Shown in pieces: positions 1 through 8,900 of a stretch of 10,456 nucleotides of DNA. A model generated the notes under the pieces. That model worked only from the letters and a program-made list of their open reading frames with translations, had not been told where the DNA came from and made no database searches. This stretch comes from Actinomycetes bacterium. Its GTDB lineage: Bacteria; Actinomycetota; Acidimicrobiia; Acidimicrobiales; Palsa-688. Location: contig JAKBBS010000119.1 of assembly GCA_021808425.1 (NCBI GenBank), positions 1-10,456 of the forward strand. Direction: 5' to 3'. The translations under genes were made by a program, and so were the position numbers. Each line of letters begins with the position of its first letter. The stretch's first letter is position 1.

Positions 1-496
1 TGCGGGCTTCGGCGATCGCTGTCATCGCGACCGGATCAGGCGGTGGTTGCTCCAAGTGGGCGCCCAGCGCAGCGACGGTCTGTGTACCAGCACCGAGTCG
101 CAGAAGTTCGGCTCCCACGAACGACCCGACGCCACCGATCGATGGACTCATACTCTTGTCGAACGTTGCACCCCCGTTTTGAGCTGCGATCACTGCGGGA
201 GTTTGGAGTTTTTGCTGAAGGTCTGCGGCAGAAGCCTGGATCACCGAAGCCGCTAGGCTCGTCTGCAAGTTGGTGAGGGTCTGCTCGGAATGCCGATAAC
301 TGTTGGCGCTCGCCGACGCGAATATCGAGGTGACGACGACGCCGACCACAAGGACCCCGAAGGTTGGAGCATGAACAGCCAACCGCCGACGGCGGAAACC
401 GGGATGCTGGCTTGGCGTTTTAGTAGGAATTTGGCTCACCGTTCGAAGGGTTTCTAAGACCATCGGCTTAGCGCCGAATCCTCTTGGACCCGCCAC
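1..496 (-). CDS. N-terminal part of a membrane-anchored, sensor-like protein (truncated by window edge)
   Basis: An open minus-strand frame runs from an in-frame TAG at about 508-506 to base 1 without a stop, giving at least 165 codons. From the GTG at 496, residues 35-38 are a run of four arginines, followed by one hydrophobic segment at about 39-60 (core FGVLVVGVVVTSIF). After it comes an Ala/Gln/Leu-rich helical stretch (about 67-100) and a start of a globular region with a GSFVGAELLRLG segment. Basic residues before a single membrane helix imply an inside N-terminus and an outside domain, as in extracytoplasmic sensor domains of actinobacterial signalling proteins. The output domain is outside the window, so kinase, cyclase, phosphatase or other cannot be decided. 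Three starts are possible: GTG 496 (AGGG seven bases upstream), ATG 463 and GTG 439 (both with poor ribosome sites). It lies about 26 bases downstream of recD in the same direction and may be co-transcribed. Confidence 0.7.
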   Translation of the reverse strand, partial: MAGPRGFGAKPMVLETLRTVSQIPTKTPSQHPGFRRRRLAVHAPTFGVLVVGVVVTSIFASASANSYRHSEQTLTNLQTSLAASVIQASAADLQQKLQTPAVIAAQNGGATFDKSMSPSIGGVGSFVGAELLRLGAGTQTVAALGAHLEQPPPDPVAMTAIAEAR

Positions 497-503
497 CCTG
501 CGA

Positions 504-507
504 CCCT
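504..507 (-). promoter_or_regulatory. Ribosome binding site favouring the GTG start at 496
   Basis: AGGG on the minus strand lies seven bases before the GTG at 496. The alternative starts at 463 and 439 have no comparable purine-rich sequence at the right distance. This site lies in the short gap after the recD stop and is the reason for choosing the longest form of the edge gene. It is a short, GC-rich match, so the choice is tentative. Confidence 0.4.
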
Positions 508-522
508 AGCGCGTGCGCCGCC

Positions 523-2511
523 CTAGCCATGGGACCAAGCGGTGTCGTCGTAGGGTGTCTCCCGGTCGCGTGCGCGAGATTCGACAATGTTCCCTCCTGA
601 GAACTGGGATGCGAGCCCGGAGGCTCGAGCGATCCGGCGGCGTAGCCCGACTCTGAAGGCCTCTTCCGATCCGACGACGCTAAAGGTGGAACGTGCTCGG
701 GTAACCGCCGTGTAGAGCAGTTGCCGGGTGAGCAGGCGCGACGACGAGGGAGGAAGGATGAGAGTCACCGCTTCGAACTCAGATCCTTGGCTTTTGTGGA
801 CCGTCATCGCGTAAGCCGTCTCGATGCTGGCCAGCCTGGACGGTCTGACAAGCCTCGTCGAATACGCCTCTGAATCGAAAGCGACAGCTATCCCGCCGTC
901 AGGGGAGACGACGGCCACCCCGGTGTCGCCGTTGTACAGCCCTAAGCTGTAGTCATTCGTGGTGACGATTACGGGCCTTCCTGCGTACCAGGCCTCCCCG
1001 TCCTCGGTAAGCGGCCGGCTGGCGAAAAGCCAACGTCGAATCTGCTCGTTCCATGTCGATGCGCCTTCGGGCCCTTGGCGGTGGGCACAAAGTACCCGAT
1101 GCGCGGACAGGCCTTTGAGGGCTGCTGGCGCGTCTCCCTCGAGCGCCGGCGGAAGCAGAGCGAACGCAGCGTCGGTCAATGTCGTTGACAGAACTGAAAT
1201 CGCGGAAGAGTCGATCCACGATAATGTCGGATCCCCGGATGAAAGTGCTGACAGTGCGGCCTCCTCGTCGCCGTCCCTTATCGCGACAGCGAGACAAGCA
1301 AGAGCCCCGCTGGAGCGGTGATTGGTCCGCAGGATCGAGACGTTGCGAGCGAGCGGCGCGCGCCTCGCAGACACGTCAGTCGGTCCCGATTGCCCTAGGC
1401 GAACGACGTCGGCGAGCACGGCACCCGCCTCAACTGACACAAGCTGCTCTGGGTCGCCTACCAGCACCAGCCGGGCATCCGGACGGACAGCTTCGAGTAG
1501 CCGGGCCATCAAAGTCAATGAGATCATCGAGGCCTCGTCGACGACTATCACGTCGTGGGGGAGGCGCATTCCCCGATGATGGCGGAATCGTCCCGAGCCT
1601 GCACGGGTCCCGAGGAGCCGATGAATCGTCGATCCTCGCAGGGACTCGAGCTGTGATGCGACGGACGTCGAGATAGCGCCGCTCGAGGCCATGGCTGCCG
1701 CCGACGATCGGACCGCTTGTTCGAGACGCGCCGCCGCCTTACCGGTGGGGGCGGCGAGACCCACCATTGGTGAGCGGCCGCCGGATGTGGCTGCCTGCTC
1801 GAAGAGATTCGATAGGAGCCATCCGACCGTGGTGGTCTTGCCTGTGCCTGGACCGCCGACTATCACGCTCAAGTACCGTCGCGCCGACGCCGTCACTGCC
1901 CGTAGCTGGTCTGCATCGGTGACGGCTGCCGAAAGCGTTGACGCGCTTGGGGGCGTCGTGCGGGCGCACCGTTGCAAGAGGTCCGTCCCTACCGCCTGCT
2001 CCTCTCGCCAGTAGCGGTCGAGGTACAAGGCGGCTTCCACAAGGCGCAGCGGTCTGGCCGACTCCGCGGCCTCGTGCGTGGGGTCCTGGTCATCGTGAGG
2101 GCCGCTGTCGTCGGGGGAGTCCCGGTCGTCAGATGCGGCCAGGGCCTCGGAGGTGCGTGGGGGAGTGACGGCGACCAAAGGGCTTGCAGCGACCCACTCG
2201 CACCAAAGCGCCGGGGACGGCCAAGGCAGGCTGTCCAAAACGGCATCGACACCGTCGCTCAGCTCCGCGCCCGCGACGTAGCGCACCGAGTTGAGATCCA
2301 CCGAAACGTGTCCGAACCTGGGGGCCCGCACGGCCAAGGCGACAGCGAGAGTCACCATCGGATCTGTTTCGCCACCGAGTCGGGCGAGGCGGTTGGCGAC
2401 ATGAACGTCCGAGGGTGCAAGAACTCCCGCGCGGTTCCATTCGATCAACGGGTCGTCGGATCCGATTACCAGCGAACTGTCCCAGGGGTCGACCGGGGAT
2501 ACGAAAGTCAC
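523..2511 (-). CDS. recD: RecD, 5'-3' helicase subunit of exonuclease V (RecBCD)
   Basis: This is the SF1B helicase subunit that travels on the 5'-ended strand of a broken DNA end within the RecBCD complex. Of 662 residues, about 1-210 form the divergent N-terminal domain that contacts RecC. Walker A GGPGTGKT is at 219-226, Walker B VVDEAS at 323-328, motif III GDPEQL at 352-357, motif IV RTNHRSS at 395-401, motif V AYAMTVHKSQG at 566-576 and motif VI YTAVTRARS at 600-608. The start is a GTG whose last two bases share the recB stop (GTGA, 4-base overlap), with TAGGA seven bases upstream, so translation is probably coupled to recB. It is somewhat longer than E. coli RecD (about 608). A strongly acidic, low-complexity stretch at about 127-149 (DDRDSPDDSGPHDDQD) accounts for part of this and is probably a disordered linker before the ATPase core. 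All ATPase residues are intact. Confidence 0.96.
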   Translation of the reverse strand: MTFVSPVDPWDSSLVIGSDDPLIEWNRAGVLAPSDVHVANRLARLGGETDPMVTLAVALAVRAPRFGHVSVDLNSVRYVAGAELSDGVDAVLDSLPWPSPALWCEWVAASPLVAVTPPRTSEALAASDDRDSPDDSGPHDDQDPTHEAAESARPLRLVEAALYLDRYWREEQAVGTDLLQRCARTTPPSASTLSAAVTDADQLRAVTASARRYLSVIVGGPGTGKTTTVGWLLSNLFEQAATSGGRSPMVGLAAPTGKAAARLEQAVRSSAAAMASSGAISTSVASQLESLRGSTIHRLLGTRAGSGRFRHHRGMRLPHDVIVVDEASMISLTLMARLLEAVRPDARLVLVGDPEQLVSVEAGAVLADVVRLGQSGPTDVSARRAPLARNVSILRTNHRSSGALACLAVAIRDGDEEAALSALSSGDPTLSWIDSSAISVLSTTLTDAAFALLPPALEGDAPAALKGLSAHRVLCAHRQGPEGASTWNEQIRRWLFASRPLTEDGEAWYAGRPVIVTTNDYSLGLYNGDTGVAVVSPDGGIAVAFDSEAYSTRLVRPSRLASIETAYAMTVHKSQGSEFEAVTLILPPSSSRLLTRQLLYTAVTRARSTFSVVGSEEAFRVGLRRRIARASGLASQFSGGNIVESRARDRETPYDDTAWSHG

Positions 2512-5500
2512 TGCGTTGTCCTACCGCGCGCGAACAGGTCAGACAGTTCGACGACGAGGTCGCACGGGGCGTCCCACGACCACACCCCGCACGGCTGCCC
2601 GCCTACGAGAGGCGTATGCGGGCCGGCCATCCCGCGAAGGAAGAGATATAGCACGCCGCCGAGATGCTCTCGGGGCGAGTATCCGGGGATCCGCCATCGC
2701 AGGAACCTGTGCAGAGCGACGAGGTAGATGAGCGCCTGGAGGGGGTAGTGACGGCGCTGCATCTCCTCGTCGAGAACGTCGCGTCGATACGGCCAGGCCC
2801 CAACGTCGTCGTGGCTGAGCCGATTGGTCTTGTAGTCGACTACGTACCACCGCTCGCTTCCTGGGGCGCCGTGCCGGAAGACAAGGTCCAGGCTTCCTGT
2901 CATGTACCCGCGAAGCGTCGCCGAAAGGATGGGATCCGCCAAGCGAGGCGGGTATCGGCCGAGAACGCCGTCGGGTTCGACGTGCCGAGCGAGTACCGAA
3001 GCGATATCGGCTGTCGTTATGGCGCCCGACGGCCGGTCACCACCCGCTAGCGGAAGCTCGAAGGCAAGTTCGTTAGCCCGATTCCGCCGAGGGACGTCGC
3101 GAAGTGCCGTGCCAGGCAGGAGCGGGCCTAGCGGGGTATTGATCGACGATTCCAGCCCGGCGGCGAGCATAGCTACGTCGAGGCCGGCCGGGGCGCCTCG
3201 GCCGGCCGATATGGCCGCCTCCAAGTCGGAGCGCAAGTCGGAGGCCGGAAAATCAACACCCGCGAGGACCTCGTGTACCAAGGAGCCGATTTCAGTCCCA
3301 CCGGGAATATCAGCCAGGATGCAACGCGGCCCGTCGGCAATTGGGAGATCACCGGGCGCTCTGCCGGCAAATTCTTCGGCGTGAGACGGTTCGTCTAGAA
3401 GTGAGGGCTCCTCCGGCTCGGACCCGATCCCGACTCCGGGGGATTCGTGCGCCGATGCCGTGATGCTGGTGTAGGAGGAGCGACGCCAGCGAAGGTCCAG
3501 CGTCCGATCAAAGCGGGCCGCCTCGAGCGAGGGCGTGTCGACCGAGTTGGTCACCCTTGGCATTGTCAATGGAGTTGGCGCGTCGGATGCCATCTCCACA
3601 CCGATCAGGTTCGGTTTAGCCCGGGCGACGAGCGTGTCAAGCGCCTTTCGGATCACGTCGTCCTTGGGTTCTTTGGCTGGCGGCATCGCGACGTGGCCGG
3701 TCTGGTCGTCCCTGCAAAGCAGAAGACGACCTAGTGGTGAGTGCCGGCTTCCGTCGGCCTTCGCCCACCACAGAACAACTTGGTGACGGGCCCGGGTCAG
3801 CGCGACGTACATCACCCTGAGGTCCTCTCCTCGTTGCTCGTCGAGGGCTATACCGCGGTGGTTCTGGTAGGCATTCCTTGCAGGGCCGTTCCGTTCGCGA
3901 GATCCCACGTCGAGCGTGCGTTCGCCCCCGCAGGAGGGATTGTGGAACACGACTGGGGCGCCGTCACCATCCAAACGCAGGCCATCCCAAAGGTAGGGGC
4001 AGTATACGACTCCGAACTCCAGGCCTTTGACCCGATGGACGGTGAGGACTTGCACAGCTTCAGCGTCGGAGTCGAGACGCCGGCTGCGTTCCTCGGAGCC
4101 GCCGCGTTCGACTTCGGCCTCCTTGATACGTCGCGCAAGCCACGATCGCATCGACCGGACACCCATGTGGCCCGCAACACTCTCCTGGTGCAACAGTTCG
4201 GCGAGGTGCCCCAGATCGGTCAGGTCCCGTTCGCCGCCCGCGGTCCCCGCCACGCGCGCAGGCAGCCCCTCGTTTGTCGTGATCGATTGGTGCAAAGCGG
4301 CAAGGCCCCTCGTGGCGAGCGTAGCGGCCCAGCGATGCGCGCGTGAGTGCAGCCCCTCCCAGGTTCGCTCGTCGGCTTCGGCGACCTCCATCACCGTCAT
4401 GCCTATCCACGGGGTAAGTGCGAGAGCAGCCACCCTCGAACGCGAAGTCGGCTCCTCGATCGCTTCGAGCAGGCGCAGCCAGGAACCGGCGGCCGGCGAG
4501 GAGAACACGCTTTCAAGTCCGGCTATCACGGCTGGGACTCCAGCCTCCCGAAGCGCGTTGCGGATCGACAGGGACTGCTTGTTGGTCCGGGTCAGCACGG
4601 CGATGTCCCGGCTTTGCACTCGACGCCACGGGCGCTTAGCGCCGTGGTCGACGGAATGGACAGCGTCGGCTATGCGTGCATCGGCGTGGATCAGCGCGGC
4701 CACGTCGCGTGCGACATCGGCGGCGATCCAATCGACAAGAGATTCCTTCTGGAGGAGTCGCTTTGCCGGAGTAGTACGTATGCCTGGCTGGCGTTCGTCC
4801 ACGAGGCGGATACGCAGCGGCGCTCGTGCGGGGAAGTTCTCGATGCCGGGTATAGCCCGATCGGCGGGAGCTGCAACACTGCGGAACAGAATGCGTTCGT
4901 CGCCCATCTGAAGCGGACTGAGAAGTGCCTCGGTTGCGTCAAGTAAATCCTGGTCGGCGCGCCAGTTGACGGTGAGGGTGTGGTGGGTGGCTCTCTCCGC
5001 TGCCTGAAGGTAGGCATGAACATCTGCCCCTCTGAAAGAATAGATCGCCTGCTTTGGGTCACCGACTAGTACGAGGACGGTCGTGCTGCGACCACCAAAC
5101 GCCGCCTGCAGCACACGCCATTGCACCGGGTCGGTGTCTTGGAACTCGTCTACGAGCACGACCCTGTAGCGCTCCCGGAGCCGTCTGCAGGCGAGGGCGC
5201 CTCTATCATCGGACTCCAGTGTTTCGGCGAGACGGGAAAGTAGACGGTCGTATGACAGCAGGTTGTCCTCGGCCAGACGTCGGTTCAGTTCCTGCGATGC
5301 ACGGCTCACAAGGCGTCTGAGCAACTCCGCCGACGGGTCACCAGGCGCCGACGCCAGCGAGATTCCGGGGTTTGCCATCGCCGCCGCAGCGGCTTCGCGG
5401 GCGTCGTCGCGTCTGAAGTCCGGGACGCCGTGGAGAAGCGACCAACGAAGGTAGAGGTCGTCGACGACCTCTGTGATGAGACCGGCCGAATCCTCCATCA

Positions 5501-5987
5501 GGGTTGCTCGGGCTGCAACGTCGCCGGCCGTACCGAGCCCGTCGAGTACGAGCTGGCAGAAGCCGTGCGTGGTTGTGATGGTAGCCGAGTCGAAGGCGGC
5601 GACTGCGTCGTCGACGCGGGTACGGCGAGCCTGCAGCGTCGGGCGGTCCGCGTTGGCGAACATTTCTGCAAGCTCGTCACCGCCGGGTGGGGGCTCGTCG
5701 GCGTCGAGCTTCCGGCCGAGCGTGTCGGCGAGGCTGCAGAGACGCCGGCGTACCCGGTCACGCAGTTCGCCCGTCGCCACCCGTGTAAATGTGACAGCCA
5801 AGACGGCGTCCAGCGGTACGCCTTCCGCTACGTAGCGTGCTATCAATGCAGTTATTGTGAAGGTTTTACCGGTTCCTGCGCTGGCTTCGAGCAGCGTCAC
5901 ACCGGGTCCAGGCAGGGCGGTGGTCATGTCGAACGGCGTCGCCGCATTGCGTCGGGCTCCGTCGTGGACACCGGTGTCCTCAGCCAT
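2508..5987 (-). CDS. recB: RecB, 3'-5' helicase and nuclease subunit of exonuclease V (RecBCD)
   Basis: This subunit unwinds on the 3'-ended strand and carries the only nuclease of the complex; E. coli RecB also loads RecA. In the 1159-residue form, Walker A EASAGTGKT is at 34-42, motif Ia TFTRVATGELRDRV at 66-79, Walker B VLVDEFQDTD at 277-286, motif III VGDPKQAIYSFRGAD at 308-322, motif IV NWR at 341-343, motif V VLTVHRVKGLEF at 648-659 and motif VI MYVALTRARH at 726-735. The C-terminal RecB-family nuclease has His905, Asp1034 (GSLDLVFRH), Asp1051 and Lys1053 (VVDYKTN), and a QALIY motif at 1084-1088, equivalent to the E. coli His-Asp-Asp-Lys set, so cleavage should be intact. A poorly conserved acidic linker at about 840-890 joins helicase and nuclease. 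I chose the ATG at 5987 because family members begin shortly before a TPFD-like sequence; the open frame extends 90 codons further but lies inside recC. It overlaps recC by 8 bases with no purine-rich ribosome site, implying translational coupling. Confidence 0.96.
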   Translation of the reverse strand: MAEDTGVHDGARRNAATPFDMTTALPGPGVTLLEASAGTGKTFTITALIARYVAEGVPLDAVLAVTFTRVATGELRDRVRRRLCSLADTLGRKLDADEPPPGGDELAEMFANADRPTLQARRTRVDDAVAAFDSATITTTHGFCQLVLDGLGTAGDVAARATLMEDSAGLITEVVDDLYLRWSLLHGVPDFRRDDAREAAAAAMANPGISLASAPGDPSAELLRRLVSRASQELNRRLAEDNLLSYDRLLSRLAETLESDDRGALACRRLRERYRVVLVDEFQDTDPVQWRVLQAAFGGRSTTVLVLVGDPKQAIYSFRGADVHAYLQAAERATHHTLTVNWRADQDLLDATEALLSPLQMGDERILFRSVAAPADRAIPGIENFPARAPLRIRLVDERQPGIRTTPAKRLLQKESLVDWIAADVARDVAALIHADARIADAVHSVDHGAKRPWRRVQSRDIAVLTRTNKQSLSIRNALREAGVPAVIAGLESVFSSPAAGSWLRLLEAIEEPTSRSRVAALALTPWIGMTVMEVAEADERTWEGLHSRAHRWAATLATRGLAALHQSITTNEGLPARVAGTAGGERDLTDLGHLAELLHQESVAGHMGVRSMRSWLARRIKEAEVERGGSEERSRRLDSDAEAVQVLTVHRVKGLEFGVVYCPYLWDGLRLDGDGAPVVFHNPSCGGERTLDVGSRERNGPARNAYQNHRGIALDEQRGEDLRVMYVALTRARHQVVLWWAKADGSRHSPLGRLLLCRDDQTGHVAMPPAKEPKDDVIRKALDTLVARAKPNLIGVEMASDAPTPLTMPRVTNSVDTPSLEAARFDRTLDLRWRRSSYTSITASAHESPGVGIGSEPEEPSLLDEPSHAEEFAGRAPGDLPIADGPRCILADIPGGTEIGSLVHEVLAGVDFPASDLRSDLEAAISAGRGAPAGLDVAMLAAGLESSINTPLGPLLPGTALRDVPRRNRANELAFELPLAGGDRPSGAITTADIASVLARHVEPDGVLGRYPPRLADPILSATLRGYMTGSLDLVFRHGAPGSERWYVVDYKTNRLSHDDVGAWPYRRDVLDEEMQRRHYPLQALIYLVALHRFLRWRIPGYSPREHLGGVLYLFLRGMAGPHTPLVGGQPCGVWSWDAPCDLVVELSDLFARGRTTQ

Positions 5988-8900
5988 TGCTAAGGCGTTC
6001 GTGGTCGAGGACAGGATTCCACATGCGGCCGGCGAGGGCAGCAAAACGCGACTTCTCGGCGCTTGGCCACCCGGCGGTCGTCTCGTCGGGACGGAGTTCG
6101 GGCCGGTAAAGGACGTTGAAATCGGACCGACTGTTCCAAACCTCGGCGTGTTCGATGTCGCTGGACTCCGTCTTCCACACCTGCTCCGCTTTCTGGTTGG
6201 CTTCATCCCTGCTGGCCCCGTGGTGGCGTGCAGAGGCCCAAGCCTCGCTCGTCGCACAGGCGAGGGGCAGAGGCTCCCGCATGCCCCGGTCGTAGAGATC
6301 GACTACGGCTTCGAGGAGTCGCTGGGCCTCGTCGTGCGCCACCGCCCCGAACGTCGAAACTTGAGGCGCCCGGTGGCCACCCCGGCCGATCGTCACTGCA
6401 CCGACACCGAGCTCCGGCCGCGCCACGCTCAGGGCAAGGAGGCGAACCCATGAGGCGATTCGGTGTTTTGGGCCCAGCCTGGAGTAGGTGCAGGCCAGCA
6501 CCGTGGCCGCCCGGAAGCCCGGCACCGTACCAATCAACCTTCGCCCGTCGCCAAGCTCCAGATGCACGTCGAGCGAGTCGGCCGGTCCCGTCCCACCTCC
6601 AACGGCGACGGCCGCAGCGAGGAGCGCCTCCACCTCTGCTCTGACTTCGTCAAGTGTCGGCGACGCCAGATCGCCGGGTGGCAGAAAGCCTCTCGCTCGT
6701 TCGAGCGCTGCCGCCCGCTCGGTTCCAAGTCCGTCGAGGGCCGCCCTCAGCATTCTGTCGCCGACGGCCCATTTCGCCAAGGGCTCCAGGTCTATCGGGA
6801 TGTCGTCGTCGAGCGCATCGTTCGCGCGTCTTGGGTACAAGCCGAGGCGCTTACGCAGAAACGAGCGTACCGGGTGCTCGACAAAGGCGACCAGATCGTC
6901 GAGCTGCACGACCTTGTCCTCCAAAGGCGGGAGCCTCTCGTCCGGCCAGCCGCGAGCCGGACTCTGGCTGACGGAAGCGAGTGCACCGGCTAGCTGCACT
7001 CTGTCATGGCTCCACGCGCTTGCGGGGACAAGCGCCCCGACGACGAAGTTCCGGCTGTCAAAGGGCTGCAGGGGATGCTCTGTGACGACCCGGGAACGTG
7101 CAGGATTGCCGTCCGAGTCGGGGTGGGCGGTGGCGTCGATGACGTCGAGCAGCTCGGCAATCGGTACCGCCGGCGGACGAACCCGGTTCGTCCGCTCGTC
7201 CTTGCCGCTGTATACGATGACCAGGTTCTCGGTGGCAGCGAGCAGGGCGTCGAGGAGAAGCTGTCGATCCCCGGAGCGCGGGTCGCTGTCTCCGACGTAA
7301 GGGTCGCCGATTAGAAGGTCGTCGCCGTCGCGTTCAGGGTGGCGGGGGAAGAGACCTTCGTCCAGTCCGAGCAGCCCAATCACCCGGTGTGGGACGGAAC
7401 GCATCGGAACCATGGTGCAGAACGTGAGGTCCCCGGTGCGAAAGTTGGCCCGTGTCGGGCGGCCCTCGAGGCGGGAATCGAGCAGTTCCCTGATCTCCGC
7501 AAGGCAGAGCTGGGCCTTGCACCCGGCCGCCTCGCGCGCCGCCGAAGACAGGATCCGCTGGAGCTGCTCGTGCTGCCAGGCCTCGCCGAGGTCGGCTACG
7601 GCGAGGGACTCGGTGCTTTCTATAAGCGCCTCGACCCATGCGGCTACAGGCCTCAGGCCATTTAGACTGTCCATTGCTCGCTTGAGTCGTGAGACGAGCT
7701 CCGCGAGTCGGCCCGCCAACTCAACGTCGCTTGAAGGGACGTCGTCGAAGGGAAGCACCCCTGAGAACATCCGGCCGTCCTCCTCCGCCATGGCGACGCC
7801 AAGCAGGAGCCTGTCGAGGCCAGCGTCCCACGTCCCCTCCGAAAGCTTCTGAAGCGCCCAGGGTTGGCGGTGGTCAGCATCGATGCCCCAGCGGATTCCG
7901 GTCGCCGCCAGCCAGCGCTGAAGCAAGGTAAGGTCGCCGGCGTCGAAGCGGAAACGCCTCGCGACGGGCGCCCGGGTTGCCAGATCCATTACCTGCGACG
8001 CGGTCACCCGAGAGCCGGCGAGAGCGAGCAGCCCGTCGGCGACGGCGAGCATGGGATTCGTCTGGCGTACCGATCGATCGGCGAGGCGGACCCGCAACTG
8101 TGGCGTCGCGCTGTCAGACGTCTCCCGGTCGACACGATCGAGCGAGAATGCGGCGTCGATCATCGGCGCAAAGGTGTCGATGTCGGGGCACATGACGATC
8201 ACGTCGCGCGGCTCAAGGGTCGGGTCGGAGTCGAGAAGGTGAAGGAGGGCATCGCGCATCACCTCTACTTGGCGTCCTCTCCCGTGGCAGGAGTGGATCT
8301 GGATCGAACGGTCGCCGGGGTCGATGCCGACGCGCAAGTCGGGGTCGCCGACGCGAGGAGGTCCCGGGGGCGGGGCATCGAGACGAACGGCGGCTTGGAT
8401 CCGGCTCAAAAGGGAGCCTTCGCGCCCCGGGACTTCTCGGTGGTTCCCGCCGGCCGCTTTGTCGGACGCCAGGACCAACTGCATCTCGCGGCTGTCGCGC
8501 CCCCAGGAACGGAGCAGCGGATGCGCAGCGACCCGAGCCGTCGGATCGTCGGCCCGTCGCAGCGCACCCGTGGTCCTCGGCCTTGAGCGATCGACTTTCT
8601 CCCAAAGCACCCCGGAGGGGTGCAGTAACCAGAGGTGGACATCCCGATGGCATGAGAGGGCGGTGAGGATCTCCAGGTAGGTGGCAGGCAGGCGCGTCAA
8701 GCCGAAGATCGACAGCCGCTCTGGCAGGCCTGAAGCTTCAGGTTCGTCGATCAGGCGTTGTGCGACGTCGACGGCACGCTCGGCGGGGCTCGGGGAGCCG
8801 ATCTCGGCTCTCAGGATCCGCCAAAGGTGCGCCTGCCAGGCGTAGGTTTCGTCGGTGACGGAGGGTTCGTAGTTGACGGAGGCGTTGTCGGTGGCGGAGG

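Noticed and set aside
43..276. Short plus-strand open frames at the left edge
   Set aside because: The opposite strand carries a better frame that is open to the window edge, with a membrane segment and sensible composition.
1972..2727. Long plus-strand open frame (251 codons) opposite recD and recB
   Set aside because: It lies antisense to two well-supported genes, crosses their junction, and encodes Arg/Gly-rich protein with no recognisable motif. Long antisense frames are expected in GC-rich DNA.
3741..4346. Plus-strand open frame of 201 codons opposite recB
   Set aside because: Entirely antisense to the conserved RecB helicase region, no good ribosome site and no family resemblance.
5988..6257. 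90-codon N-terminal extension of recB
   Set aside because: It lies wholly inside recC, is Arg/Pro-rich and unlike any RecB start, whereas the ATG at 5987 gives the usual beginning shortly before the TPFD-like sequence.
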